Shown in pieces: positions 31,713 through 40,503 of a DNA stretch of 40,510 nucleotides. The first letter of the stretch is position 1. Each line of letters opens with the position of its first letter. Made by a program: the position numbers and the translations under genes. The DNA is from Actinomycetota bacterium (GTDB taxonomy: Bacteria; Actinomycetota; Actinomycetes; Actinomycetales; Dermatophilaceae): the NCBI GenBank assembly GCA_020161845.1, contig JAIUNK010000036.1, positions 1-40,510 on the forward strand, written 5' to 3'. The notes beneath the pieces are model-generated. The model searched no databases and was not told the DNA's origin. It saw nothing but the letters and a program-made list of their open reading frames with translations.

Positions 31713-33421
31713 CGACCGAGACGAGCGCCGGGGCCACACCAGCGCCCCTGGACCGGAACCGGCGGCCCGTGGGCGAGCCGCCCTCGGGGTCCGGCGACGG
31801 GGTGGCGCGGGGCAGCCTGTTGATGGCGTCCGGGAGCCTGGCCTCCCGCGTGCTCGGGGTCTTCCGGATGACGTTGATCGCGTGGGTCTTCGGCGTGGTG
31901 ACCTCGGCCGGCAACGCCTGGCAGGTCGCCAACACACTGCCGACCACGGTCTACATGCTGATCGCGGCGGGCGTCATCAACGCCGTCTTCGTGCCGCAGT
32001 TGACGCGCGCGGCGCAGCGGCCCGACGGCGGCCGCGAATACGTCGACACCCTGATCACCCTCGCGCTGTTGCTGCTCGGCGGCGCGACCCTCGTCGCGAT
32101 CCCGCTGGCCCCCGGGCTGGTCTGGTTGTTCGCCCCGCACGACCCGGCGTGGCCGGGGGCGACGTTCGACCTGGCGGTCGCCTTCGCGTACGTCGTCCTG
32201 CCGTCGGTGTTCTTCTACGGCCTGTACGCCGTGCTCGGCCAGGTGCTCAACGCGCAGAACAAGTTCGGCGCCTACGGCTGGGCACCCGCCCTGTGCAATG
32301 TCGTGTGGCTGATCGGCCTGGCCGCCTTCCTGATCGCCTATCCGGGGCAGGGCCGCGCCGTCGAGGACTGGCGGACCCCGATGATCGTGCTGATCGGCGG
32401 GTCGATGACGGTGGGGGTCGCCCTGCAGGCGCTGGCCCTGCTGATCCCGCTGCTGCGCTCCGGGTGGCGCTATCGCCCCCGATTCGCCTTCCGCGGCGTC
32501 GGCCTGGGCACCGCGGGGCGCATCGCCACCTGGACCGTCGCGGGCATCGGCGCCACCCAGGCCGCGCTGGCCGTGGCGTCTCAGGTGCTGAACTCGGTCA
32601 CCGACGGGCACGTCGGTCGGCTCGGATTCGACAGCGCGTTCTTCCTGTTCATGACCCCGCACGGGCTGATTTCGGTATCGCTGGCGACCGCCCTGTTCAC
32701 CGCGATGTCGAGCGCCGCGGCGCGGCAGGACCTGTACGGCGTCCGCACCCACCTGCGCCGCGGCCTGCGCCTGATCGGGGTCGCGACCATCCCGGTGACG
32801 GTCGCCGGACTGTGCCTGGCCAACGCGGGCACGGCGATCGTGTTCGCCGGCAACCCCCTGGAGGAGACCCGCGAGGTGGCCCAGGTGTTCCTGGTGCTCG
32901 TGCTGGCGTTGCTGCCGTTCGGGGTGTTCTTCCTGGTGCAGCGGGCGTTCTATGCCTTCGAGGACGCCCGAACCCCGTTCTACCTGGCCATGATCGCCGC
33001 GGTGGTGTTCGCGGTCGGCTCGCTGGCCGCGATGGCCGTGCCGTCGGGGCAGCGAGCCGTGGTGGTGGCGATCGCGGCGACGCTCTCGGACGTGGTCGCC
33101 GCGGCCGTGGGACTGCGCTGGGTGACCGCTCGGCTCGGCGGGATGCGGCTCTTGGACGTGGCCGAATCCTGGACCCGGGCGCTGTTCGCCTCGCTCGTGG
33201 CCGGGCTGTGGACGCTGCTGTTCGTCGGCATCCTGCAGGCCCTGCTGCCGGGTCGGGGCGGGGCCGTGCTCACGCTGATCCTCGGCGGCGGCGTCTTCGT
33301 CGTCGCCTACCTGGCCACCGGACGGTGGCTGCGGATCCGCGAGTTGGGCGAGCTGCTCGGGCCGGTGCTGCGGCGGGTGCCGCGGCTCGGCGCGGCGTAC
33401 GGCGGTCGGGGCCGAGCCTGA
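31709..33421 (+). CDS. murJ: lipid II flippase MurJ
   Basis: 570 aa, ATG overlapping the DUF6049 stop. MOP-superfamily membrane protein with about 14 helices: GSLLMASGSLASRVLGVFRMTLIAWVFG at the start, ANTLPTTVYMLIAAGVINAVFVPQLTRA, FFLFMTPHGLISVSLATALFTAMS, and LPFGVFFLVQRAFYAFEDARTPFYLA. These are the conserved MurJ blocks, including the charged/aromatic lining. It flips lipid II for peptidoglycan synthesis. In M. tuberculosis the homologue (Rv3910) is fused to a cytoplasmic pseudokinase and an extracytoplasmic domain. Here the protein ends shortly after the last helix, and the pseudokinase is a separate gene 76 bp downstream. Confidence 0.95.
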   Translation: MTTETSAGATPAPLDRNRRPVGEPPSGSGDGVARGSLLMASGSLASRVLGVFRMTLIAWVFGVVTSAGNAWQVANTLPTTVYMLIAAGVINAVFVPQLTRAAQRPDGGREYVDTLITLALLLLGGATLVAIPLAPGLVWLFAPHDPAWPGATFDLAVAFAYVVLPSVFFYGLYAVLGQVLNAQNKFGAYGWAPALCNVVWLIGLAAFLIAYPGQGRAVEDWRTPMIVLIGGSMTVGVALQALALLIPLLRSGWRYRPRFAFRGVGLGTAGRIATWTVAGIGATQAALAVASQVLNSVTDGHVGRLGFDSAFFLFMTPHGLISVSLATALFTAMSSAAARQDLYGVRTHLRRGLRLIGVATIPVTVAGLCLANAGTAIVFAGNPLEETREVAQVFLVLVLALLPFGVFFLVQRAFYAFEDARTPFYLAMIAAVVFAVGSLAAMAVPSGQRAVVVAIAATLSDVVAAAVGLRWVTARLGGMRLLDVAESWTRALFASLVAGLWTLLFVGILQALLPGRGGAVLTLILGGGVFVVAYLATGRWLRIRELGELLGPVLRRVPRLGAAYGGRGRA

Positions 33422-33497
33422 CGGCCGTCCGTCCTAGGATGGCGGGACGACGACTCCGGCGCCTGGCAGGGGCGTCTACCGCGACGAAGGAGCTGGC

Positions 33498-35393
33498 GTG
33501 CAGGACGTAGCGCCCGGCCGCACCATCGGTGGTCGATACACCCTCAACGATCGCCGACTCGCCTCCGCCGACGGCGTCGAGGTCTGGAACGCCGCCGACG
33601 CCGCCCGGCAGGCCGAGGTGACCCTGACGCTGTTCCCGGCCACGGCCGCCACCTCACCGGCGATTCTCGATGCCGCCCGCCGCGCGGCCCGGGTGCAGGA
33701 TCCCCGCCTGGTGCGCATTCTCGACGTCGGCACGTCCGGGCACCTGTCCTGGATCGTCGAGGAACACCACCCGGGAGCGGTGACGCTGGTCGATGTGGTC
33801 GAGGACAATCCGTTGGGCGGGGAGGGCGCCCGCACGGTCGTCGGCGAGGCCGCCGCCGGCCTGGCTGCTGCGGCCGAGTCCGGGATGCACCACCAGCGCC
33901 TCACCCCCTATTCCGTGCTGGTGACCCGATCCGGCGAGGTGAAGGTCAGCGGGCTGGGCACCGTGCTGGCGCTGGAGGGCGGATCGGCGCCGCCGCCGGA
34001 TCGCGCCGAACGCCTGGACACCCTCGGTCTGCTCGCGCTGGGCTATTACGCGCTGACCACCCGTTGGCCGCTGCCCACCGAGGTGCCCGGCATCCTGCCC
34101 GCCCCGCGGCTGGCGGGCGGAGTCCCCGCCCCCTCGGAGATCGTCGCCGGCGTGCCCGCGGACTTCGACGCCCTGTGTCGCACGGCCCTGAACGGTCGCT
34201 CCGGCCCGGCCCGACCGGCGGAGCTGGTCGAGGCGTTGGGGTCCTGGCGGCCGAGCCTGCACGAGTCGCCCGATCGGGTCGAGGCCGGCTGGCCCGAGGC
34301 CGGGACGCATCGCCCGGACGCCGCGGACCTGCCGCTCTTGCCGCTGGCCGGCGCGCCCCTCGCCCCCGCCCCTGCGGCCGCGACCGAGTCCGAGCCGCTG
34401 GCATCGGAGCCCGTCGAGCCGCCCGCCGAGGCACCCGCAGAACCACCCGTCGAGGCGACGGCCGAGGAGACCGACCGACGCACGTTGGCGGCGCTCGCCA
34501 CGGGCTCCGCCGCGGGGGCTGCGACGGCCGCCGGCGAGGTCGTCGGCAGGCTCGGGACCTTCGCGCGATCCGCCGCGGGCCGGGCCCAGATAGCCGGCGA
34601 CGAGCTGCGCGCCCGGGTCCGCGCGGAGCGCGCCGAACGCGAACTGGCCGACCAGCACGCCGTACGGCTGGCCGATATCCCCCACGAGACCGACCCCGAG
34701 CCGCCGGGCCCGTTGATGCGGATGCTCGACCCGGACGAGAAGCCCGGCACCCACTCCAGGGTCGTGCTGGCCGCGGTGGCGGGCTTCGTGGCCGTCGCCC
34801 TGCTCATCGCGTCGTTCGTGGTCATCCGCGGGTTTGGCCGGACCGGTGATCAGGTCGCGGCGGCGGCAACGGCGACGACCAGCGCCGCCAGCCCGGCCAG
34901 CGGGTCCGCCGGGACGCCCGGGGCCACCGCCGGGACGCCGTCGGGACCCGGCGCGCCGGTCGCGATCACCGCCGGCACCTCGATCGACCCGGTCGGGCGG
35001 GACGGCGAGAACGACAACCAGATCCCGCGGACGTTCGACGGCAACCCGGCGACGCGCTGGCAATCGGAGAACTACTACGCGGACCCTCGCTGGGAGGCCG
35101 GCCCGAACCGCAGCGTCGGCCTGGCGTTTCGGCTGACGCAACCGACGACACTGCGCGCGGTCCAGCTGACCTTCCCGGCGTCCCCGGGGCAGTCCGGGGT
35201 TATCTACGTGGCCGACGAGCCGGCGATCGCGGGCGCCACGAAGGCCGGCGAGTTCAGCGACGCGACGGGCAGCACCGAGGTGGCCCTGACCGGGGCACCC
35301 CAGGCCTCCTACGTCATCGTGATGTTCACCAAGGCGCCCCGCGACGGGGGCGGCTATCGCGCCTCGCTCAACGAGATCGTGCCCTTGGGATGA
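33498..35393 (+). CDS. transmembrane pseudokinase with extracytoplasmic discoidin-like domain
   Basis: 631 aa, GTG with aaggag about 7 nt upstream. The kinase-like N-terminal part (about 1-250) keeps the fold outline (GGRYTLNDRRLASADGVEVWNAAD) but lacks catalytic residues: the VAIK Lys position reads EVTLTLF, the HRD loop reads HHQRLTP, and DFG is replaced by SGLG. It is therefore a pseudokinase. Then come an Ala/Pro/Glu linker, a membrane helix (about 421-446) and a C-terminal discoidin/F5_8-like domain (FDGNPATRWQSEN). This equals the C-terminal half of M. tuberculosis MviN (Rv3910), where the pseudokinase is reported to be a PknB substrate and to recruit FhaA to control MurJ. Its stop overlaps sigM (ATGA). 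Confidence 0.88.
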   Translation: MQDVAPGRTIGGRYTLNDRRLASADGVEVWNAADAARQAEVTLTLFPATAATSPAILDAARRAARVQDPRLVRILDVGTSGHLSWIVEEHHPGAVTLVDVVEDNPLGGEGARTVVGEAAAGLAAAAESGMHHQRLTPYSVLVTRSGEVKVSGLGTVLALEGGSAPPPDRAERLDTLGLLALGYYALTTRWPLPTEVPGILPAPRLAGGVPAPSEIVAGVPADFDALCRTALNGRSGPARPAELVEALGSWRPSLHESPDRVEAGWPEAGTHRPDAADLPLLPLAGAPLAPAPAAATESEPLASEPVEPPAEAPAEPPVEATAEETDRRTLAALATGSAAGAATAAGEVVGRLGTFARSAAGRAQIAGDELRARVRAERAERELADQHAVRLADIPHETDPEPPGPLMRMLDPDEKPGTHSRVVLAAVAGFVAVALLIASFVVIRGFGRTGDQVAAAATATTSAASPASGSAGTPGATAGTPSGPGAPVAITAGTSIDPVGRDGENDNQIPRTFDGNPATRWQSENYYADPRWEAGPNRSVGLAFRLTQPTTLRAVQLTFPASPGQSGVIYVADEPAIAGATKAGEFSDATGSTEVALTGAPQASYVIVMFTKAPRDGGGYRASLNEIVPLG

Positions 35394-36010
35394 CGGGACC
35401 CGCGCGGGGAGGAACCGGAGCGAGCGGCCAGATCACGCCCGCGCCCGCTTCCGCGCCCGCGCTGGAGGTTCGCAGCGCGCTGGATCGGGACCTGCTGGCC
35501 GCGCACTGCGCCGGCCACCCGGAGGCGTTCGCTGAGCTGTTCCGGCGGCACCGGGACCGCATGTGGGCCGTCGCGTTGCGCACCACCGGCGACCGGGAGA
35601 TGGCGGCCGACGCAGTCCAGGAGGCGTTCCTGTCGGCGTTTCGCCGCGCCGACTCGTTCCGGGGCGACGCCCAGGTCACGACGTGGCTGCATCGCATCGT
35701 CGTGAACGCGTGTCTGGACCGGTTGCGCCGGGCCCGGCCCACGACCGATCTCGACGACCTGCCGCAGGGACGGCTCGCGGACCCGCACGACCAGCCGCAC
35801 GCCGTGGAGCTGCGGCTCGCCGTCCGGGACGCGCTGCGCACCCTCCCGGAGGGTCAGGCCGCCGCGCTCGTGCTCGTGGACATGCACGGCCTGCCCGTCG
35901 CCGAGGCCGCGGCGATCCTCGGGGTGGCCGAGGGCACCATCAAGTCCCGATGCGCGCGGGGACGGACGGCGTTGGCCCCGCTGTTGCGCTCGGTGCTTCC
36001 CGGCGGCTGA
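35390..36010 (+). CDS. sigM: ECF RNA polymerase sigma factor SigM
   Basis: 206 aa, ATG overlapping the pseudokinase stop. The sigma-2 region is HPEAFAELFRRHRDRMWAVALRTTGDREMAADAVQEAFLSAFRRADSFRGDAQVTTWLHRIVVNACLDRLRR; the sigma-4 region is ALRTLPEGQAAALVLVDMHGLPVAEAAAILGVAEGTIKSRCARGRTAL, with a clear helix-turn-helix. The N-terminal extension (about 30 residues) is Ala/Pro-rich. Position between the pseudokinase and trxB, with an anti-sigma-like gene next, matches M. tuberculosis sigM (Rv3911). SigM controls surface-associated genes in mycobacteria; the regulon here is unknown. Confidence 0.92.
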   Translation: MTGPARGGTGASGQITPAPASAPALEVRSALDRDLLAAHCAGHPEAFAELFRRHRDRMWAVALRTTGDREMAADAVQEAFLSAFRRADSFRGDAQVTTWLHRIVVNACLDRLRRARPTTDLDDLPQGRLADPHDQPHAVELRLAVRDALRTLPEGQAAALVLVDMHGLPVAEAAAILGVAEGTIKSRCARGRTALAPLLRSVLPGG

Positions 36011-36145
36011 CCGGCGCACCGGGCACGACGTACGGGCCGGCGCCCGGAACCCGCGGCGGCGCTCGCGCGTCGAACCAGTCGAGCCCACGTCCCTGCACCG
36101 GCCGCACCCGGTGCGGGCAGCGATGCCGCACGAGCCGAGGTGACG

Positions 36146-36937
36146 ATGACCCATCCGGAGGACCCGCGCGCGTCCGGACCCCTGCATCCGGACGCTGATC
36201 CGGTCGACGATCCCACCGGGGTGCACGCCCTGTTGTCCTCGCTCCCGGAACCGGGCCCCATGCCCCCGGACCTCGTCGAGCGGATCAACCAGTCGCTGCG
36301 ACAGGAAGCCGGCGAACGGGCCCCGGCCTCCGAACGGGTCTCCTACGCGCTGTTCGCGGGGCGGAACGGCCGGACCGGCAGCACCCCGTGGCTGCGGGTG
36401 GCGGCGGTCGCGGCGATTGCGCTCGTGCTCGGCGGCGGGATGCTTGCCGGGACCGGCGCGTTCGGCACCAACCTGCTCACCGTGCTCGGCGCCCCGCCCG
36501 CCAAGAGCGCGACGCCGACCACACCGGTCGGCGCTGGGTCGACGGGCGACGGTACGGCGTCGCCAGGCGCCACCGAGCAGCGTGCGGACCCCCGCCGCGG
36601 GCCGCAGACGTTCGTCTCGAGCGGCCGTCGCTACGTGAGCGAGACCCTGCGGCACCAGGCCGCCACGGTGCTCGCGACGCCGCCCACCCCGCTGCATGAG
36701 CTCGCCGCGGAGGCGCCGCACCTCGGCCCCATCGCCACGCCCACCGGACTCGCCGCCTGCCTGACCGCCTTGGATCTGCCGGGCGACGCCGAGGCGCTCG
36801 TCGACCTGGCGACCTACCAGGGTCAACCGGCGGCTGTCATCGTCACGCGGTACCCGACGCACGACGAGGTTCGGGTGGTCAAGCGCAATTGCTCCACGGC
36901 GGGCGCCGAACTCGTCGCGGGGCCCTACCCGCTCTGA
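36146..36937 (+). CDS. membrane anti-sigma-M-like protein
   Basis: 263 aa from the ATG at 36146 (gagg at -9); a GTG at 36140 would add two residues. The N-terminal cytoplasmic part (about 1-75) has PPDLVERINQSLRQE, and one membrane helix follows (about 80-104: WLRVAAVAAIALVLGGGMLAGTG). The extracytoplasmic part ends with AACLTALDLPGDAEALVDLATYQGQPAAVIV, a pattern seen in anti-SigM proteins (the M. tuberculosis Rv3912 position). No zinc-binding HxxxCxxC anti-sigma motif is seen, so assignment rests on topology and position after sigM. The 135-bp gap from sigM contains GC-rich hairpins but no clear promoter. Confidence 0.75.
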   Translation: MTHPEDPRASGPLHPDADPVDDPTGVHALLSSLPEPGPMPPDLVERINQSLRQEAGERAPASERVSYALFAGRNGRTGSTPWLRVAAVAAIALVLGGGMLAGTGAFGTNLLTVLGAPPAKSATPTTPVGAGSTGDGTASPGATEQRADPRRGPQTFVSSGRRYVSETLRHQAATVLATPPTPLHELAAEAPHLGPIATPTGLAACLTALDLPGDAEALVDLATYQGQPAAVIVTRYPTHDEVRVVKRNCSTAGAELVAGPYPL

Positions 36938-37010
36938 CCCGCCTGGGTCGTCGCCCCGCCTCGACCGAGGTGTCTCGCGGCCGGTCGGCGGGGCGGCGGC
37001 ACGTCGTGCT

Positions 37011-37036
37011 GGAATGATGGTCCGCGGCGCCGCGTT
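37011..37036 (+). promoter_or_regulatory. SigR/SigH-type promoter for trxB-trxA
   Basis: GGAAT (37011-37015), exactly 18 nt, then GTT (37034-37036). This is the GGAAT-N18-GTT consensus of the actinobacterial disulfide-stress sigma factors SigR (Streptomyces) and SigH (mycobacteria), which are known to drive trxB. It predicts a start near 37043 and a leader of about 125 nt. Within the 230-bp anti-sigma/trxB gap nothing else is apparent. Confidence 0.75.
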
Positions 37037-37167
37037 GTCGCCCCCGAAGCGCCGCCGCGCGATCGCCCCCGTGGTGTCCCGGGCGGCGGCACGGCAATCG
37101 GGCCGCATCCGCGAACGAGCGGCCATGGCAACCGGGCGGCACCCCGCCCGCGACGAGGAGAAATGGC

Positions 37168-38187
37168 ATGACATCCACGGACGTGCGCAGCGTCATCATC
37201 GTCGGCTCGGGTCCCGCCGGCTACACCGCCGCGATCTATGCGGCCCGCGCCAACCTGCGGCCTCTCGTGTTCACCGGTTCGGTGACGGCCGGCGGCGCCC
37301 TGATGAACACCACCGATGTGGAGAACTTTCCGGGCTTCCCCGAGGGGATCATGGGCCCGGACCTGATGGAGAACATGCGGGCCCAGGCCGAGCGGTTCGG
37401 CGCCGAATTGGTCGCCGACGACGTGACCGCCCTCGATCTGTCCGGGGATATCAAGGTCGTCACCGACGGCTCGGGCGGGCAGCACCGTGCCGAGGCCGTG
37501 ATTCTCGCGATGGGCTCGGCGTACCGCGAGCTCGGCCTCCCCGATGAGAAGCGACTCTCCGGGCGAGGCGTGAGCTGGTGCGCCACGTGCGACGGGTTCT
37601 TCTTCCGCGACCAGGACATCGTCGTCGTCGGCGGTGGCGACTCGGCCGTCGAGGAGGCGACCTTCCTGACGAAGTTCGCCCGGTCGGTCACCCTGGTGCA
37701 CCGCCGCGACCAACTGCGGGCCAGCAAGATCATGGCCGAGCGGGCCGAGGCGGACCACAAGATCCGGTTCGCCTGGAACAGCGCCGTCACCGCCATCCAT
37801 GGCGACGCCAAGGTCACCGGGGTCACGCTGCGCGACACGGTCACCGGGGCCGAGCGCGAGGTGGCCGCCACCGGGATCTTCATCGCCATCGGCCACGATC
37901 CCCGCAACGAGCTGGTGCAGGGTCAGGTGACGCTGGACGAGGGCGGGTACGTCGTGTGCCGCGACCGGTCGACGCTGACCAACCTGCCGGGCGTGTTCGC
38001 CTGCGGTGACCTCGTCGACCACACCTACCGGCAGGCCATCACCGCCGCGGGCAGCGGCTGTGCCGCGGCGCTGGACGCGGAGCGCTACCTGGCGACCCGC
38101 CACTCGGCCGGAGCCCCGAACCCCGCTGCGGCCGTCACCGCACCCGCTGACGAAGCCACGGCGCAGGAGGCGGCGGCCTCGCGCTGA
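37168..38187 (+). CDS. trxB: thioredoxin-disulfide reductase
   Basis: 339 aa, ATG with GAGGAGA about 9 nt upstream. FAD-binding [18 protein letters not shown] (about 13-30), redox-active CATC in [10 protein letters not shown] (about 138-141), NADPH-binding [13 protein letters not shown], and C-terminal [24 protein letters not shown] are all present. It reduces thioredoxin with NADPH. The last ~25 residues are an Ala/Pro/Glu tail beyond the usual end. It precedes trxA by 84 bp and has a SigR/SigH-type promoter upstream, which indicates induction by disulfide stress. The order sigM, anti-sigma, trxB, trxA matches M. tuberculosis Rv3911-Rv3914. Confidence 0.97.
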   Translation: MTSTDVRSVIIVGSGPAGYTAAIYAARANLRPLVFTGSVTAGGALMNTTDVENFPGFPEGIMGPDLMENMRAQAERFGAELVADDVTALDLSGDIKVVTDGSGGQHRAEAVILAMGSAYRELGLPDEKRLSGRGVSWCATCDGFFFRDQDIVVVGGGDSAVEEATFLTKFARSVTLVHRRDQLRASKIMAERAEADHKIRFAWNSAVTAIHGDAKVTGVTLRDTVTGAEREVAATGIFIAIGHDPRNELVQGQVTLDEGGYVVCRDRSTLTNLPGVFACGDLVDHTYRQAITAAGSGCAAALDAERYLATRHSAGAPNPAAAVTAPADEATAQEAAASR

Positions 38188-38271
38188 CCGCGCGCCCACC
38201 CCCGACGTACAGGCACCAGCCACCCGACCCACGCACACTGGACCCAGACCACTCGACGAAAGGATCCCGCC

Positions 38272-38598
38272 ATGGGAGCCGTAGCCCAGACCACCGACGC
38301 CACCTTCGAGCAGGATGTGCTCAAGAGCGAGGTCCCCGTGCTGGTGGACTTCTGGGCCGAGTGGTGCGGGCCGTGCCGCAAGGTCGCCCCGATCCTTGAG
38401 GAGATCGCCGCCGAGCACGGCGACAAGCTCAAGATCGTCAAGCTCGACATCGAGGCAAACCAGAAGACGGCGGCGCAGTACGGGATCGTCAGCATCCCCA
38501 CCATGAACGTCTACTCCGGCGGTGAGGTGGTCAAGTCGATCACCGGCGCCCGGCCCAAGCCGATGATGCTCAAGGAGCTCGCCGACTTCATCGGCTGA
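38272..38598 (+). CDS. trxA: thioredoxin
   Basis: 108 aa, the usual thioredoxin length, ATG with AAAGGA about 8 nt upstream. The active site WCGPC is in VDFWAEWCGPCRKVAPILEEIA (about 31-35) and the cis-Pro loop is SIPTMNVY. It is a general protein disulfide reductant recycled by the TrxB encoded just upstream, and is probably co-transcribed from the SigR/SigH-type promoter. In M. tuberculosis the same place holds trxC (Rv3914), normally followed by genes toward parAB and oriC. Those do not follow here. Confidence 0.97.
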   Translation: MGAVAQTTDATFEQDVLKSEVPVLVDFWAEWCGPCRKVAPILEEIAAEHGDKLKIVKLDIEANQKTAAQYGIVSIPTMNVYSGGEVVKSITGARPKPMMLKELADFIG

Positions 38599-38616
38599 GA
38601 CCGGGGGACCGCGGGC

Positions 38617-39774
38617 ATGCGTGCGGTGGAAGCGCTCGACCTCGCCCGTTTGGCGGGGACGGCGGCGGCAGGCATCGCCCGCACGTCGCTGCGCACCCAG
38701 GAGGCCGTGACTGAGGCGGCCTACACGGCCGTCGAGGCCGGTGTCGGGCCCGCCGTACGCCCCTTGCGGTTGCTGCACCGCGGCGCCGTCCGCGGCATCT
38801 ACGGGTGCGTGACGCTGGGCCTGCGGGGTGCGGCGGCGCTCGCCGGTCGACTCGCCGAAGACCGGGTCACCGGCGAGGGGACCGTGGCGGAGTCGCCCCG
38901 CACGCGGCCGGTGCTGGGCGCGTTGAATGCGCTCGCCGGGGATCGCCTGGCCGCGCAGGGTTCGTCGTTGGCCTATCAGTTGTCGTTGCGTCACCAGGGC
39001 CGGCCGGTGCCGCTCGAGCCGACCGCGCTGACCACGACGTACGGCGTGGGGGAGCGCCGGCTCGCCGTTTTCGTGCACGGACTCGTCGAGGACGAGACGG
39101 TGTGGACCTACCAGGCGGTGCGCCGGCACGGCGACCCGGCGATGTCCCTGGGGGTCACGCTGCGCCGCGAGTTCGGGCATCTGCCGCTGTTCGTGCGCTA
39201 CAACTCCGGTGCCCCGATCGCCGCCAACGGCGCGGCGCTGGCGAGGTTCCTGGACGACCTCGTGGCGAACTGGCCCGGCGGGGTCGATGAGCTGCTGCTG
39301 GTCGGGCACTCGATGGGCGGCCTGCTCATCCACTCGGCGCTGGCCCTGGAGGTCTTGGCCTGCCGAGACCTCGTGACGGCCGTGATCACGCTGGGGGCAC
39401 CGACCGACGGGGCGCCCCTGGAGCGGCTCGCCGACACCGTCGCCCGCACCGCCGTGGACATCCCGCCCGCGACCTGGCTGGCCGACGTCCTGGACATCCG
39501 CAGCCGCGGCATCGTCGACCTGGGCGCCCCGATCGACCCCGTGGGGTACGACGGGACGCCCCGGCACCTGGCCGTCTACGGCTCGCTGGCGCCATGGTCC
39601 CATCCGGTGACGAACCGGCTCGGCGACGGCATGGTGCCCGTGCCGGTGGGCGTGCCGTGGTACGGCTCCGCCCCCGCCGACGGTGGCACGGTCGTCCTGC
39701 CCGGCCTCGGTCACCAGGGTTTGGTCAACCACCCGCGCGTCCACGAGGCGGTCACGGCCTGGCTGCGCGGCTGA
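38617..39774 (+). CDS. lipase-like alpha/beta hydrolase
   Basis: 385 aa, ATG 18 bp after trxA, with gggggacc upstream. The helical N-terminal ~110 residues have Ala-rich amphipathic stretches. The hydrolase core follows, with the oxyanion strand AVFVHGLVEDETVWTY (about 150), nucleophile elbow GHSMGGLL (Ser about 231), and a C-terminal GLGHQGLVNHPRV carrying the likely catalytic His. The middle part resembles PGAP1-like/triacylglycerol-lipase folds (LITLGAPTDGAPLERLADTVAR). No signal peptide is obvious, so it is cytoplasmic or membrane-associated. It is probably co-transcribed with trxA by proximity alone. Substrate is unknown, but a lipid ester is plausible from the fold. Confidence 0.85.
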   Translation: MRAVEALDLARLAGTAAAGIARTSLRTQEAVTEAAYTAVEAGVGPAVRPLRLLHRGAVRGIYGCVTLGLRGAAALAGRLAEDRVTGEGTVAESPRTRPVLGALNALAGDRLAAQGSSLAYQLSLRHQGRPVPLEPTALTTTYGVGERRLAVFVHGLVEDETVWTYQAVRRHGDPAMSLGVTLRREFGHLPLFVRYNSGAPIAANGAALARFLDDLVANWPGGVDELLLVGHSMGGLLIHSALALEVLACRDLVTAVITLGAPTDGAPLERLADTVARTAVDIPPATWLADVLDIRSRGIVDLGAPIDPVGYDGTPRHLAVYGSLAPWSHPVTNRLGDGMVPVPVGVPWYGSAPADGGTVVLPGLGHQGLVNHPRVHEAVTAWLRG

Positions 39775-39891
39775 ACTCCGCGGCTCCGCCGACCGCCGGC
39801 CGGCGACCGGCGACCGTGACCAGCACCTCATCAGGGAGGCTGGGACGGTCACGGGCGTAATATTCAGCGGCCACGTGGACATGAAGGGGTT

Positions 39892-40503
39892 ATGAGCGAG
39901 AGTTCCCCGGGGGCGCAGGAGAGCTACACGGAGGTGTATCGAGCCTGCTACGGCGCTGTGCTCCGCTATTGCCGGCGACGTCGTGATGAGGAGTCGGCGC
40001 GGGATGCGACGGCGGAGACGTTCATGGTCGCGTGGCGTCGCTGGGGCGAGGTGCCGGATCCGCCACTGCCATGGCTCTACGGGGTGGCGCGGCGAATTCT
40101 TGCGAACCACGACCGGGGGGCACGGCGACAGATTCGCCTTGCCGAGCGCATCAGTGACGAATACAGCCGTCCAGCGGATGGCTGCGACACCGACGGCGGC
40201 GGGAGGGTTGCCGACGCCCTGGCAACGCTGAGCGAGCGGGATCAGGAGGTCCTGCGACTTTCAGCCTGGGAGGAGCTTTCTCCGCGGGAGATTGGACAGG
40301 TGCTGGGTCTGACGGCCGGGACCGCGGCGGTCCGGCTGCACCGAGCCCGACTCCGGCTGGGCGCTGCTCTGGACGCGTGGCCGTGTCAATGGCCAAGCTC
40401 AGGTCCCCGCTGGTGGCCAAGTGAAAGTCCCCACCCTCTGCGGGTTTTTCACTTGGTCAGGGGCTCACCTCCGTGGCGGGTTCGGGCTTGGCGCATGCGG
40501 TAG
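39892..40503 (+). CDS. ECF sigma factor, 3' end interrupted by an IS element
   Basis: ATG with gaaggggtt upstream. Sigma-2: YTEVYRACYGAVLRYCRRRRDEESARDATAETFMVAWRRWGEV, then PWLYGVARRILANHDRG; sigma-4: VADALATLSERDQEVLRLSAWEELSPREIGQVLGLTAGTAAVRLHRARLRLGAAL with a complete helix-turn-helix. About 164 codons are native. From 40384 the frame enters the terminal repeats of an IS21-like element and reads a Trp/Pro/Arg-rich tail to the TAG at 40503, unlike any sigma factor. Since region 4 is intact, the hybrid protein could still be active, but loss of a short native C-terminus is likely. No anti-sigma gene is visible; one could lie beyond the insertion. The 117-bp gap upstream contains TAATAT near 39858, a possible -10. 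Confidence 0.82.
   Translation: MSESSPGAQESYTEVYRACYGAVLRYCRRRRDEESARDATAETFMVAWRRWGEVPDPPLPWLYGVARRILANHDRGARRQIRLAERISDEYSRPADGCDTDGGGRVADALATLSERDQEVLRLSAWEELSPREIGQVLGLTAGTAAVRLHRARLRLGAALDAWPCQWPSSGPRWWPSESPHPLRVFHLVRGSPPWRVRAWRMR

Noticed and set aside
29055-31937. Long open frame antisense to the DUF6049 gene
   Set aside because: Very GC-rich codon use leaves antisense frames open. The translation is low-complexity Arg/Gly/Pro-rich with no domain, whereas the plus strand has family similarity and coupled starts.
36925-40110. Open frame of over 1000 codons antisense to trxB, trxA and the hydrolase gene
   Set aside because: It runs opposite strongly conserved thioredoxin and reductase genes and shows only Arg/Gly/His-rich sequence, so it is a composition artefact.
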